Under the pieces are notes generated by a model. That model was not told where the DNA came from. It made no database searches and saw only the letters and a list, made by a program, of their open reading frames with translations. 64,000 nucleotides of DNA from Brevundimonas sp. (GTDB taxonomy: Bacteria > Pseudomonadota > Alphaproteobacteria > Caulobacterales > Caulobacteraceae), in NCBI RefSeq assembly GCF_030704825.1, contig NZ_JAUYNX010000030.1:1-64000 (forward strand), written 5' to 3'. The position numbers and the translations under genes are program-made. This document shows, piece after piece, positions 18,910 to 27,302 of the stretch. Positions within the stretch are counted from its first letter, which is position 1; each line of letters opens with the position of its first letter.

Positions 18910-19320
18910 TCAGGCGACCGCCGCCGCGTCCTTCTTCATCGTCGCCATGAAGACGATGACGACGAACAGCAGCATCGACAGCACCAGCATGATTTCCGAA
19001 GCGATCATCGCCGGCAGGAACAGCGGCCGCTGCAGCAGCATCAGGGCCAGGGACGGCATCAGGATGAGGAAGCCGAGCACCGAAAGGGCGAAATGGGCCA
19101 TCGGCAGCCAGCCCCGGGCCGCCGCCGGGAAGGATCGATAGAACAGGCCGAATAGCATCATCGAGGCGAAGCCCAGCAGGTTGATGTGGGCGTGCACCGG
19201 CCGCAGGACGAAGTCCTGGTTGGCGCCCATCCAGACGCCCAGCGTCATCCCGACCAGGGCCGACAGCACGCCGAGACGCAGAAAATTGTTTGATACCGAC
19301 ATCATGTGTCCCTCCGACAA
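18910..19320 (-). CDS. Small four-helix membrane protein with an HAHINLLGF motif
   Basis: A 136-residue protein with four hydrophobic helices (about residues 13-32, 43-62, 72-90 and 100-125). The segment PVHAHINLLGFASMMLFGLFYR resembles the His-bearing helix of heme-copper oxidase subunit I and of NnrS-type proteins, so heme or copper binding is possible. The rest of an oxidase is absent. Starts at 19320, 19305 or 19302 are all possible. It is convergent with the OGFr gene (3-base gap). Confidence 0.7.
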   Translation of the reverse strand: MSEGHMMSVSNNFLRLGVLSALVGMTLGVWMGANQDFVLRPVHAHINLLGFASMMLFGLFYRSFPAAARGWLPMAHFALSVLGFLILMPSLALMLLQRPLFLPAMIASEIMLVLSMLLFVVIVFMATMKKDAAAVA

Positions 19321-19419
19321 AGGGCGGTCGTAAACCGCCGTTCTCCCCGGGGATCAAGTTACATCCGATTCAGGTCAGGGGCGCAATCCGGGCGCGGGGG
19401 CCGATCCCGGGCCATGCCG

Positions 19420-20427
19420 TCAACCGGTCAGGGCCCTGGCCAGGGCGCGTTCGAAGTTCGCGGTTTCGGGTCCCGGGAGGGTTTCGGCGAGGCGGCCGCT
19501 CTCGTAGAGATCGAAGACCGCCGGATGGATGTAAGCCGCCCGGCACACGGTCGGCGTATTGCCCAGCAGTCCGGCGACGGCCTTGACGCAGACGGTGATG
19601 CGCCGCTTCGCTTCGGTGGGCGAGCCCGGCGGCTCCGTCTCCCGCAGGGCCCGCGCGGCCGACACCGTCCCGGCCCAGGTGCGGAAATCCTTGGCCGAGA
19701 AGCCGTCGCCCATGGCCGCGCGGATATAGGCGTTCACATCATCCGAGGTGATCGCGCACAGGGCGCCGTCGGCGTCCCGGTATTTGAACAGCTGCTGGCC
19801 CGGCAGCTCGCGCAAGGAGCGGACCACCGTCGCCAGCCGCCGGTCGCGCACCCTGACCTCGTGCTCGATCCCGCTCTTGCCCGTGAAGGCGAAGGTGAGG
19901 GCCGCGCCGTCCAGGTCCAGATGACGCTTGTTCAGGGTGGTCAGGCCATAGGAGCGGTTCTGTTTGGCGTACTGGGCGTTGCCGACCCGGATCAGGGTGA
20001 TCTCCAGCAGCCGCACGGCGGTGGCCAGCACCTTGTCCCGGGATACGCCCCGCCGGTTCAGATCGGTCTCGACCCGCCGCCTCAGTTTCGGCAGGGCGGC
20101 GGCGAAGGCCGGCAGGCGGTCGAACTTGGCCTCGGAGGAATGGCGGCTCCAGTCGTCGTGGTAGCGGTACTGTTTGCGGCCCTTCGCGTCGCGCCCGGTG
20201 GCCTGGATGTGGCCGGAGGCGCGGGGGCAGATCCAGACATCGGTCCAGGCCGGGGGGATGGCCAGGGCGCGGAGGCGGGCGAGGGTGGGCTCGTCCCGGA
20301 TCAGCGCCCCGCCGGCGTCATGGTAGCTGAAGCCCTTGCCAGAGACGGTCCGCCGGATGCCGGGACGGTCGTCGCCGCAGTACGTCAGGCCGCGCGGGAT
20401 TTCGGGCGTGGCGTCGGCGGCGGTCAC
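19420..20427 (-). CDS. Type IB DNA topoisomerase (poxvirus-like)
   Basis: A 335-residue enzyme that relaxes supercoils by transient 3'-phosphotyrosyl cleavage. The N-terminal domain contains RGLTYCGDDRPGIRR and IPPAWTDVWICP. The catalytic domain holds LEITLIRVGNAQYAKQN, the KRHLDLDG and FTGKSG segments, KDFRTWAGT, and the nucleophile Tyr in CRAAYIHP. The GTG at 20427 forms a GTGA overlap with the stop of the upstream gene, which decides the start. An upstream in-frame ATG at 20493 would lie inside that gene. Confidence 0.92.
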   Translation of the reverse strand: MTAADATPEIPRGLTYCGDDRPGIRRTVSGKGFSYHDAGGALIRDEPTLARLRALAIPPAWTDVWICPRASGHIQATGRDAKGRKQYRYHDDWSRHSSEAKFDRLPAFAAALPKLRRRVETDLNRRGVSRDKVLATAVRLLEITLIRVGNAQYAKQNRSYGLTTLNKRHLDLDGAALTFAFTGKSGIEHEVRVRDRRLATVVRSLRELPGQQLFKYRDADGALCAITSDDVNAYIRAAMGDGFSAKDFRTWAGTVSAARALRETEPPGSPTEAKRRITVCVKAVAGLLGNTPTVCRAAYIHPAVFDLYESGRLAETLPGPETANFERALARALTG

Positions 20428-20768
20428 ACCCCGACCTCGCGCAGGGTCCGGCGCAGAACGCCGATCCAGTCCCGACTTTCGTCGCCGCCCCACAGCATCC
20501 AGGCGATGTAGCCGGTCGAGGGCTTGTCGGGGTCGGCCCAGCGACGGGCCCGCCGGTCCACCGCATGGCGGGCGAAATAGCTGTATATCGACTTGATGTC
20601 CCGGTCGCTGAGGGGCGTCCGCGCCATCAGTTGTTCGGCGCGGCGCACGCCGACTTCGGTTCCGCCCCGGCCGTGTTCCCGCCGGAGCCGCAGGCCCGTG
20701 CGCGCGGCCTCGGCCACGGCCGGGGGCGGCGTGCGCTGTTCGTCGGACAGGACGGGGTGGTCGATCAT
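20424..20768 (-). CDS. Small protein coupled to topoisomerase IB, function unknown
   Basis: A 114-residue protein starting at MIDHPVLSDEQ. The conserved-looking core is GVRRAEQLMARTPLSDRDIKSIYSYFARH, then a charged linker, then TGYIAWMLWGGDESRDW. A similar SFFSRH...IAWLLWGGDAG arrangement occurs in some phage and plasmid proteins of unclear role, but I do not assign a family. Its TGA overlaps the topoisomerase GTG, so the two are translated together. A role in DNA handling is inference from that coupling. An upstream ATG at 20864 would extend it by 32 poorly supported residues. Confidence 0.75.
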   Translation of the reverse strand: MIDHPVLSDEQRTPPPAVAEAARTGLRLRREHGRGGTEVGVRRAEQLMARTPLSDRDIKSIYSYFARHAVDRRARRWADPDKPSTGYIAWMLWGGDESRDWIGVLRRTLREVGV

Positions 20769-20862
20769 TTCAACTCCGGAGCGCGTCGCCGAACGACGGG
20801 CGGGCGGGGACGGTTCCCGTCGGCCCTTGACCGCGACGGCGGGGCGGACGACGGAAGCCGCC

Positions 20863-21684
20863 ATGAACTATCGCCACAGCTTCCACGCCGGCAATTTCGC
20901 GGACATCGTCAAGCACGCCCTGCTGCTCTGGTTGCTGGAGCGGCGGCAGGCGCACGGGCCGGTCAGCGTCATCGACACCCATGCGGGGGCCGGTCTCTAC
21001 GACCTGACCGGCGACGCCGCGCGGTCGAAGGAGGCCGAGGCCGGGATCGCCCGGCTGATGGCCGCCGCCGACCGGCCGCCGCTGATCGAGGCGCTGGCGG
21101 CCGAGGTGGGACGGCTCAATCCCGACGGCGGCGTGATCTTCTATCCGGGGTCGCCCCTGCTGATCGCCGGACGGCTGGGCGAGGACGACCGCTATGTCGG
21201 ATTCGAACTGCATCCGCCGGTGCTGGGCCTGCTGACCGAGGCGCTGGAGGCCTTTCCGCAGGCCATGGCCCAGGGCGGCGACGGCTACGACCAGGCGCGG
21301 ACCTGGGCGGCCGAGGCGACCGGGGCCTTCGTCCTGATCGATCCGCCGTTCGAACAGCCGGACGACTACCACCGCGCCGCGGACACCGCCGCCGCCATCG
21401 TCCGCGCGGACCCGAGGGCGACGGTCGCCGTCTGGACGCCGCTGAAAGACCTGGAAACCTTCGACGGCTTCCTGCGCCGTCTGGACCAGGCGGGGGTCAA
21501 GCGGGCGCTGGTCGCCGAGGCGCGGCTGCGGCCCCTGACCGACCCGATGCGGATGAACGGCTGCGCGGTGGTGGTGCTGAACCCCCCGCCGGGCGCCGAG
21601 GCGGCGGCCAACGAGGTCTGCGGCTGGGTGGCGAAGACGCTGGGCGGGGACGGGGCCCGGGCCGAGGTCTGGTTCACCGGCTGA
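20863..21684 (+). CDS. rlmJ: 23S rRNA (adenine(2030)-N(6))-methyltransferase
   Basis: A 273-residue enzyme of the RlmJ family that methylates A2030 of 23S rRNA. The start MNYRHSFHAGNFADIVKHALL is nearly diagnostic. The SAM-binding segment is VIDTHAGAGLYDL and the catalytic motif is IDPPFE (DPPY/F class). Open frames upstream of 20863 are not related. It is divergent from the topoisomerase partner gene with about 95 bases between. Confidence 0.94.
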   Translation: MNYRHSFHAGNFADIVKHALLLWLLERRQAHGPVSVIDTHAGAGLYDLTGDAARSKEAEAGIARLMAAADRPPLIEALAAEVGRLNPDGGVIFYPGSPLLIAGRLGEDDRYVGFELHPPVLGLLTEALEAFPQAMAQGGDGYDQARTWAAEATGAFVLIDPPFEQPDDYHRAADTAAAIVRADPRATVAVWTPLKDLETFDGFLRRLDQAGVKRALVAEARLRPLTDPMRMNGCAVVVLNPPPGAEAAANEVCGWVAKTLGGDGARAEVWFTG

Positions 21685-21686
21685 CC

Positions 21687-21989
21687 TCAGTCGAAGACCT
21701 CGCCGGCCTCGTAGAGGTGGGGCTCGAAGGTGGCGATGGCCATGATCGGCTCCATCGCCGCATTGACGGCCGGGCTGCGCGCCATGGCCTTCCAGTCCTC
21801 GCTCGAGCGCCAGACCGCGTGCACCGCCGCCACCTTGCCGTTCAGGCCGCGATGCAGGGTGGCCGAGATGAAGCCTTCGGCCTCGCGCTGGGCGCGGACC
21901 ATGACGGCCAGACGCTCCATCAGCGCATCCAGCCGTTCGGGCTCGCAGCGGTAGACGTTGATCAGGACGACGGGGTCGGAGGCGGTCAT
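21687..21989 (-). CDS. Antibiotic biosynthesis monooxygenase (ABM) domain protein
   Basis: A 100-residue single-domain alpha/beta barrel protein of the ABM type (putative quinol monooxygenase or heme-degrading-like). It shows INVYRCEPERLDALMERLAVM, EAEGFISATLHRGLNG and a HAVWRSSEDWKAM segment. ABM dimers act on quinones or heme; the substrate is unknown. The ATG at 21989 gives the domain length, and the extra residues from an earlier ATG at 22079 overlap the divergent gene and are not domain-like. It is convergent with rlmJ, 2 bases apart. Confidence 0.82.
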   Translation of the reverse strand: MTASDPVVLINVYRCEPERLDALMERLAVMVRAQREAEGFISATLHRGLNGKVAAVHAVWRSSEDWKAMARSPAVNAAMEPIMAIATFEPHLYEAGEVFD

Positions 21990-22062
21990 GGCGGCCCCAT
22001 AGCGGATCGCCCTTTCCCCGTCTTGCGCCATCGCCCATATCGGTCGGGTCGAGGAGCCCTGA

Positions 22063-22752
22063 ATGACCCGCATCGCCATCCTGGAGACCGGCGCGCCGCC
22101 GCCGGCGCTGGCCGCCGTGCACGGCGACTATCCGGCCATGTTCCGCGACCTGCTGGGCGGGGGGTTCGCGTTCGAGACCTTCGACGTGCAGGCGGGGGAA
22201 TGGCCGGATCCGGAGTCGTTCGACGCGGCGATCCTGACCGGCTCGGCGGCGGGGGTCTATGAGACCGACGCCTGGATCGGCGAACTGCTGGACTGGATCC
22301 GGGCGGCGAAGGGCCGGACCAGGCTGGTGGGGATCTGCTTCGGACACCAGGCCATGGCCGAGGCGCTGGGCGGGCGGGTCGAGAAGTCGGAGCGCGGCTG
22401 GGGCGTCGGCCTGCACCGGTTCGACGTCGTCTCTGACGAGCCGTGGATGACGCCGGCCGCGGCGAAGATCGCCATTCCCGCCTCGCATCAGGACCAGGTG
22501 GTCGAGAAGCCGGTGGACGCCCGCGTCCTGCTGCGCAGCGACTTCACCCCGTTCGCGGGCCTGGCGTGGGGCGACGACGCGATCAGTTTCCAGGCCCACC
22601 CGGAGTTCACGCCGGCATTCGCGACCGCGCTCACGGCGGGGCGGCATGACCGGATCGATCCGGCGTTGGTGGATCGGGCGGTCGACAGCCTGAAAGGGCC
22701 GGATGACCGGGCGATGGTGGGCCGCTGGATCCGCGATTTCCTGTCCGCGTGA
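22063..22752 (+). CDS. Class I glutamine amidotransferase-like protein
   Basis: A 229-residue stand-alone GATase1 domain. The nucleophile Cys is in GICFGHQAMAEALGG, and the catalytic His is in ISFQAHPEF. The intervening oxyanion region is ILTGSAAGVYE. Such single-domain proteins (GuaA N-terminal-like) are widespread and their physiological substrate is mostly unknown. It precedes the DUF3052 gene by 12 bases, so the two likely share a transcript. Confidence 0.88.
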   Translation: MTRIAILETGAPPPALAAVHGDYPAMFRDLLGGGFAFETFDVQAGEWPDPESFDAAILTGSAAGVYETDAWIGELLDWIRAAKGRTRLVGICFGHQAMAEALGGRVEKSERGWGVGLHRFDVVSDEPWMTPAAAKIAIPASHQDQVVEKPVDARVLLRSDFTPFAGLAWGDDAISFQAHPEFTPAFATALTAGRHDRIDPALVDRAVDSLKGPDDRAMVGRWIRDFLSA

Positions 22753-22764
22753 GGAACATCCGCC

Positions 22765-23169
22765 ATGCCTGATCCCGTGGGCTATTGCGGCAAGCCGTTG
22801 ATCCAGAAGCTGGGTTTGAAGGACTTTCAGGTGCTCAAGCCGATCGCGGCGCCCGAAGCCCATGCCGACTGGATCGAGCCGCTGCCGATCGGCGCGGTGG
22901 TCGATCCGGGCGCCGCCCAGGCCGATGTCGTCCACCTGTTCGTCCGCGACCGCGCCGATCTGGAGCGCGGCGCCGACGCGGCCCTGGCGGCGGTGAAGCC
23001 GGGGGGCATGCTGTGGGTGTCGTGGCCCAAGAAGACCTCGCCCCTGTTTCGCGACCTGACCGAGGACGGCCTGCGCGACGTCCTGCTCCCGACGGGCTGG
23101 GTCGATGTGAAGGTCTGCGCCGTCAGCGCCGACTGGTCCGGTCTGAAATTCCTGAAACGCAAGGCCTAG
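22765..23169 (+). CDS. DUF3052 family protein
   Basis: A 134-residue cytoplasmic protein. The segments [26 protein letters not shown] and [13 protein letters not shown] match the DUF3052 family, which has no proven function. Its end overlaps the end of convergent hemF by 4 bases. Probably co-transcribed with the amidotransferase-like gene upstream. Confidence 0.85.
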   Translation: MPDPVGYCGKPLIQKLGLKDFQVLKPIAAPEAHADWIEPLPIGAVVDPGAAQADVVHLFVRDRADLERGADAALAAVKPGGMLWVSWPKKTSPLFRDLTEDGLRDVLLPTGWVDVKVCAVSADWSGLKFLKRKA

Positions 23170-24044
23170 GGCCACTTCACCACGGGCGGCATCGAGCTGA
23201 GGATGGAGTCGACATTGCCGCCGGTCTTCAGGCCGAACATGGTGCCGCGGTCGTAGAGCAGGTTGAACTCGACGTAGCGGCCGCGGCGGACCAGTTGTTC
23301 CTCGCGCTCCTCCGCCGTCCACGGCTCGCCCATGCGGCCGCGCACGATCCGGGAATAGACGTCGAGGAAGGCCTCGCCGACGTCGCGGGTGAAGGCGAAG
23401 TCGCGGGCCCGGTCGCCGCTGTCGTGGTGGTCGTAGAAGATCCCGCCCGTGCCGCGCGGCTCGTTGCGGTGGGGCAGCCAGAAATACTCGTCGCACCACG
23501 CCTTGAATTTCGCGTGCCACGCCGGATCGTGGGCGTCGCAGGCGGCCTTCATGGCGGCATGGAAGGCGACGGTGTCGGGGGCGTCGGGGCGGCGGTCGAC
23601 GTCGAGCACGGGCGTCAGGTCGGCGCCGCCGCCGAACCAGCTCTGCGTGGTGGCGATGAAGCGGGTGTTCATATGCACCGCCGGCACCCGCGGGCTGACC
23701 GGATGGGCGATCAGGCTGATGCCGGTGGCGAAGAAGCGGGGGTCCCCGGCGGCGCCGGGCACCGACTTCGCATAGTCGGCCGGGAAGGTCCCGTGCACGG
23801 TCGAGACGTGGACGCCGACCTTCTCGAACAGGCGACCGTGCATCATGCCCATGACGCCGCCGCCGCCCTCGGGGCGCTCCCAGGGGGTGCGCACGAACCG
23901 ACCCGGCTCGCCGGGGAAGAGGTCGGCGGGGGCCTGGTCCTCGAGCGCCTCGAAGCCGGCGTGGATGCGGTCGCGCAGGGTCTCGAACCAGGCGCGGGCC
24001 TCGGCCTTCCGTTGATCCAGCGAGGGGGCGGCGATGGGGGTCAT
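23166..24044 (-). CDS. hemF: Oxygen-dependent coproporphyrinogen-III oxidase
   Basis: A 292-residue enzyme that converts coproporphyrinogen III to protoporphyrinogen IX using O2, in heme synthesis. Strong family marks are [42 protein letters not shown] and [20 protein letters not shown]. The length is standard. It ends tail-to-tail with DUF3052. The long upstream stretch gives it its own promoter space; no FNR box was found there. Confidence 0.97.
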   Translation of the reverse strand: MTPIAAPSLDQRKAEARAWFETLRDRIHAGFEALEDQAPADLFPGEPGRFVRTPWERPEGGGGVMGMMHGRLFEKVGVHVSTVHGTFPADYAKSVPGAAGDPRFFATGISLIAHPVSPRVPAVHMNTRFIATTQSWFGGGADLTPVLDVDRRPDAPDTVAFHAAMKAACDAHDPAWHAKFKAWCDEYFWLPHRNEPRGTGGIFYDHHDSGDRARDFAFTRDVGEAFLDVYSRIVRGRMGEPWTAEEREEQLVRRGRYVEFNLLYDRGTMFGLKTGGNVDSILSSMPPVVKWP

Positions 24045-24442
24045 GGGGTTCCTCTAGGCCTTCCGCCGTCGGCGGTGAAGCATGGGTGATCGCCGCTTCG
24101 GGAGAAGCGGTGCGGGGAGGGCGCGGGGCGGCCGGGCCTCGCCCGGTGCTTGAATGTTTTTACCGTTTCGACGAAGCAGACCTGCCCCGCGCGGTCGTTT
24201 TCCACGCGCTCTCCGGCTGGCGGCCCTGACATTCGGGCCTTGCCGGATCATCCGCCGCAGACATTGCTGCCTGCGACGCGGGGCGGACACGACGCCATCA
24301 GGCGTCGGCGGTCCGCATCCAGCGGCGCGCGGCGAGCAGGCGGACGCCATCCCTCGACGTCCGCAAGGACCCCCGGACTCTCCATCGTCCGGGCTTCATC
24401 GCTCGACCACAGCCCGCCGTCATCGAGAACGTGGATCCGACG

Positions 24443-24488
24443 CCCTCCCCTTCGACGGGATGGGAAAAGGATAAGGCCGGGGGGAGGG
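24443..24488. repeat. Long hairpin repeat remnant
   Basis: The arm CCCTCCCC (24443-24450) is the inverse complement of GGGGAGGG (24481-24488). The spacer of about 30 bases is Gly/Gly-Lys-like in translation and looks like degraded repeat DNA. It resembles the widespread 'CCCTCCCC...GGGGAGGG' intergenic repeats of this group. Confidence 0.45.
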
Positions 24489-24587
24489 GGTGTTATGAGA
24501 AAACCGCTTCAAAAGAGGAAGGGCTTGATCGGACGGGATATTTTTTCCTCAATGCGACTATGTTGAAAGGGGGCAGCGTCACGGCTT

Positions 24588-24626
24588 CCTTCTCCCCTCG
24601 AGGGAGAAGGACGGGAGGAGGGGCGA
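24588..24626. repeat. Single REP-like unit, CCTTCTCCC family
   Basis: A perfect 9-bp stem joins CCTTCTCCC (24588-24596) and GGGAGAAGG (24602-24610), with a GAGGAGGGG tail. It is the same family as the doublet at 25963-26116, which flanks the other side of the dipeptidase gene, but here only one half is present. Confidence 0.55.
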
Positions 24627-24685
24627 CCTTGCCATCATCGCCGCGTCTGCCACTGTCCCGCCGTCGTCGTTTCCGGGAGCCCGCC

Positions 24686-25954
24686 ATGATCCGCACCGTC
24701 CTTCTGAGCACCGTCGCCGCCGTCCTGACGGCGGGTCCCGTCCTGGCCCAGAGCCCGGACGCGGCGGGCGAGGCGCGGGCGCGGCGGATCCTGGAGCGGA
24801 CGCCGCTGATCGACGGCCACAACGACCTGCCCTGGGCCCTGCGCCAGAACCACGGCAACGATCCGCATGCGGTCGACCTGACCGCCAACCTCGACGCCTC
24901 GACCGAACTGCACACCGACATTCCGCGGCTGCGCGTCGGCGGGGTCGGCGGCCAGTTCTGGTCGGTCTATGTGCCCGCCGCCATGGCCCCGCCCGACGCG
25001 GCGGTCGCGACCTTCGAACAGATCGACACGGTCAAGCGGATCGTCGCGGCGCACCCCGAGGTCTTCGAGATCGCGACCACCGCCGCCGACGTCGAGCGTA
25101 GCCATCGCCGGGGTCGGATCGCTAGCCTGATCGGCATGGAGGGCGGCTATTCGATCGACGATTCCCTGGGCCTGCTGCGCGAGTTCTTCGACTCCGGCGC
25201 CCGTTACATCACCCTGACCCACTCGAAGACGACCACCTGGGCCGACAGCGCCACCGACGCGCCGAAATGGGGCGGGCTGTCGCCGTTCGGCGAGGATGTG
25301 GTCCGCGAGATGAACCGGCTGGGGATGATGGTCGATCTGAGCCATGTCTCGGAGGAGACCATGCTGGACGCCATGCGGGTCTCGGACGCGCCGGTGATCT
25401 TCTCCCACTCGTCGGCGCGGGCCGTGACGGCCCATCCGCGCAATGTGCCGGACAGCGTGCTGCGCCAGATGCCGCAGGACGGCGGGGTGGTGATGGTCAC
25501 CTTCGTGCCGGGCTTCGTCTCCGAGACGGTGCGGACCTGGAACAGCGCCCGCTCGGCCGAGGACGCGCGGCTGAAGTCGCTGAACCCCGGCGACCCGGCG
25601 GCGGTCACGGCCGGGCTGGCGGCCTGGACGGCGGCGCATCCGGAGCCCGTGGCCACCATCGCCGACGTCGTCGCCCACATCCAGCACGTCCGCGACACGG
25701 CCGGGATCGATCACGTCGGCCTGGGCGGGGATTTCGACGGGGTGGATTCCCTGCCGGTCGGGCTGGAAGGGGTGGACGCCTATCCGCGCCTGCTGGCCGC
25801 CCTGATGGCCAACGGCTGGACCGAGGCGGACATCCGCAAGCTGGCGGGCGAGAATGTGCTGCGGGTCATGCGGGCGGTGGAGGCCGTGGCGGAGAGCAAG
25901 CGCGGGGAGCGGCCGGGTCTGGCCCGGCTGCCGGAGGCGGGGGCGCCGGAGTAA
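24686..25954 (+). CDS. Secreted membrane dipeptidase (peptidase M19)
   Basis: A 422-residue renal-dipeptidase-type metallopeptidase. It has an N-terminal signal peptide (MIRTVLLSTVAAVLTAGPVLAQ). Zinc ligands are seen in LIDGHNDLPW (HxD), MEGGYSIDD (bridging Glu), DLSHVSEE and FSHSSARAV. GLGGDFDGVDSLPVGLEG is the typical C-terminal segment. It probably cleaves dipeptides, including D-amino acid ones, in the periplasm. The ATG at 24686 fits the signal peptide; the frame is open further upstream but noncoding in character. Confidence 0.92.
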   Translation: MIRTVLLSTVAAVLTAGPVLAQSPDAAGEARARRILERTPLIDGHNDLPWALRQNHGNDPHAVDLTANLDASTELHTDIPRLRVGGVGGQFWSVYVPAAMAPPDAAVATFEQIDTVKRIVAAHPEVFEIATTAADVERSHRRGRIASLIGMEGGYSIDDSLGLLREFFDSGARYITLTHSKTTTWADSATDAPKWGGLSPFGEDVVREMNRLGMMVDLSHVSEETMLDAMRVSDAPVIFSHSSARAVTAHPRNVPDSVLRQMPQDGGVVMVTFVPGFVSETVRTWNSARSAEDARLKSLNPGDPAAVTAGLAAWTAAHPEPVATIADVVAHIQHVRDTAGIDHVGLGGDFDGVDSLPVGLEGVDAYPRLLAALMANGWTEADIRKLAGENVLRVMRAVEAVAESKRGERPGLARLPEAGAPE

Positions 25955-25962
25955 ATTCTGAT

Positions 25963-26116
25963 CCTTTTCCCCCTGCGGGAGAAGTTGGCCGAGCGTAGCG
26001 AGGTCGGATGAGGGGTCATGCAGACGGTCGCGGCGCGCGGCCGATAACACCCTCTGCCGGCGCGACCCCTCATCCGTCAGGCTTCGCCTGCCACCTTCTC
26101 CCGCAAGGGGAGAAGG
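25963..26116. repeat. Inverted doublet of REP-like units between dipeptidase and trmL
   Basis: The left unit (25963-26017) is a hairpin CTTTTCCCC/CGGGAGAAG followed by a tail ending GGATGAGGGGTC. The right unit (26064-26116) is the inverted counterpart, CCCTCATCC... then CCTTCTCCC/GGGGAGAAGG. The two ~54-bp units are imperfect inverse complements, so the whole is a 154-bp REPIN or MITE-like element. Its right 40 bases are inside the trmL coding frame. Confidence 0.75.
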
Positions 26117-26553
26117 GACGTTTGGCGCTGAGCTTCGTAGACCGCGATCCCTGCACTCACTGACAGGTTCAGCGAGCGCGCCCCGGGCTGGATGGGAATC
26201 ACCACCCGCGCGTCGGCGGCCTCATGCACGAAGTCCGGGGCGCCCGAGGGTTCGCTGCCGAACAGCAGGACGTCGTCGGGCCGGAAGACGAATTCGCCGA
26301 GCGGCGTCGCGCCCTTCGTCGTGAACAGCACCAGCCGTCCGGAACCGCGATCGCGCTGGAAATCGTCCCAGCCGGCGTGCCGCGTCATATGGCCCAGGGG
26401 GCTGTAGTCCAGCGCGGCGCGCTTCATCGCCCGGTCGTCGAAACGGAAGCCGGCGGGCTCGATAATGTGCAGTTCCACGCCGAAACAGGCGCTCAATCGG
26501 ATGCAGGCGCCGACGTTCTGGGGAATGGCCGGTTGAAAAAGGGCGAGACGCAT
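26077..26553 (-). CDS. trmL: tRNA (cytidine(34)-2'-O)-methyltransferase
   Basis: A 158-residue SPOUT-class enzyme that 2'-O-methylates the wobble base of tRNA-Leu isoacceptors. Family marks are the N-terminal FQPAIPQNVGACIRLSACFG, LLFGSEPSGAPDF, and IPIQPGARSLNLSVSAGIAVYEA, the knotted SAM site. The last 12 residues (LLPLREKVAGEA) and the stop codon come from the right unit of the 25963-26116 repeat. The enzyme therefore seems to have taken a repeat-encoded tail. The ATG at 26553 starts the family fold; an upstream open extension is not related. Confidence 0.93.
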   Translation of the reverse strand: MRLALFQPAIPQNVGACIRLSACFGVELHIIEPAGFRFDDRAMKRAALDYSPLGHMTRHAGWDDFQRDRGSGRLVLFTTKGATPLGEFVFRPDDVLLFGSEPSGAPDFVHEAADARVVIPIQPGARSLNLSVSAGIAVYEAQRQTSLLPLREKVAGEA

Positions 26554-26748
26554 TCTAAGGCCCTCATACGCGCGGCCCGGAGGCTTGTCGCGGCTCGAAT
26601 TGCGACTGTTTCTCAAGTGGACAGCGCGACTTGCGGCGATGGGCCGCAAAGCCGGGCCGGGCGAGTCTCGCGGGAAGGCGCTAAAGCATCCATGCCGCAA
26701 GCCACCGGGTCCCGACGGGTCCGGAATGCGGCGTACGAGGAGTAGGAC

Positions 26749-27291
26749 GTGGCCGAATCGGTCGTGACTGAGAACGGTGAGGGCGGCGACGCCACCCGTC
26801 GGGACTTCATCCACATCGCGGCCGGGGCGGCCGCCGTGGGGGCGGCGGGCATGATGGCCTGGCCGTTGATCAATTCGATGAACCCGGCCGCCGACACCCT
26901 GGCGCTGGCGTCGATCGAGTTCGACATGAGCAAGGTCCAGGAAGGCCAGCAGATCGTCATCAAATGGCAGGGCAAGCCGGTGTTCGTGCGCTATCGCACC
27001 CCGCGCGAAATCCAGGAGGCCGTGGCGACGCCGCTGTCGGCGCTGAAGGATCCGCAGTCCGACGGCGACCGCATCAAGGCGGGCCATCAGCAGTATCTGG
27101 TCGTGCTGGGCAACTGCACCCACCTGGGCTGCATCCCGACCTTCGGCTCGGGCGACTTCGGCGGCTGGTTCTGCCCCTGCCACGGCTCGCACTACGACAC
27201 CTCCGGGCGCATCCGTAAGGGTCCGGCGCCCAAGAACCTCGTCGTGCCGGAGTACGCCTACCTCTCCGACACCCGCATCAAGATCGGCTGA
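26749..27291 (+). CDS. petA: Ubiquinol-cytochrome c reductase Rieske iron-sulfur subunit
   Basis: The 180-residue Rieske protein of complex III. A twin-arginine-type start ([20 protein letters not shown]) leads into the single membrane anchor. The [2Fe-2S] ligands lie in CTHLGC and CPCHGSHYD. It passes electrons from ubiquinol to cytochrome c1 on the periplasmic side. The GTG start at 26749 has GAGGAG about 8 bases upstream. It is the first gene of petABC, 11 bases before petB. Confidence 0.96.
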   Translation: MAESVVTENGEGGDATRRDFIHIAAGAAAVGAAGMMAWPLINSMNPAADTLALASIEFDMSKVQEGQQIVIKWQGKPVFVRYRTPREIQEAVATPLSALKDPQSDGDRIKAGHQQYLVVLGNCTHLGCIPTFGSGDFGGWFCPCHGSHYDTSGRIRKGPAPKNLVVPEYAYLSDTRIKIG

Positions 27292-27302
27292 GGGCGAGAC
27301 CG

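Larger units (their letters stand above)
24045..24685. other. Repeat-bearing intergenic region without a supportable gene
   Basis: 641 bases between hemF and the dipeptidase. The open frames are Arg/Pro-rich and lack start signals. Two palindromic repeat remnants are present (24443-24488 and 24588-24610). An A/T-rich island around 24535-24560 may carry the dipeptidase promoter. Nothing else is recognised. Confidence 0.55.

Noticed and set aside
19323..19345. Terminator between topoisomerase IB and the HAHINLLGF protein
   Set aside because: GGCGGT...ACCGCC is a 6-bp stem with only a weak T-rich tail on the minus strand.
24154..24474. Possible 106-residue protein in the hemF-dipeptidase gap
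   Set aside because: The frame is Arg/Pro/Ser-rich and lacks a ribosome site. It runs through repeat DNA and has no recognisable fold.
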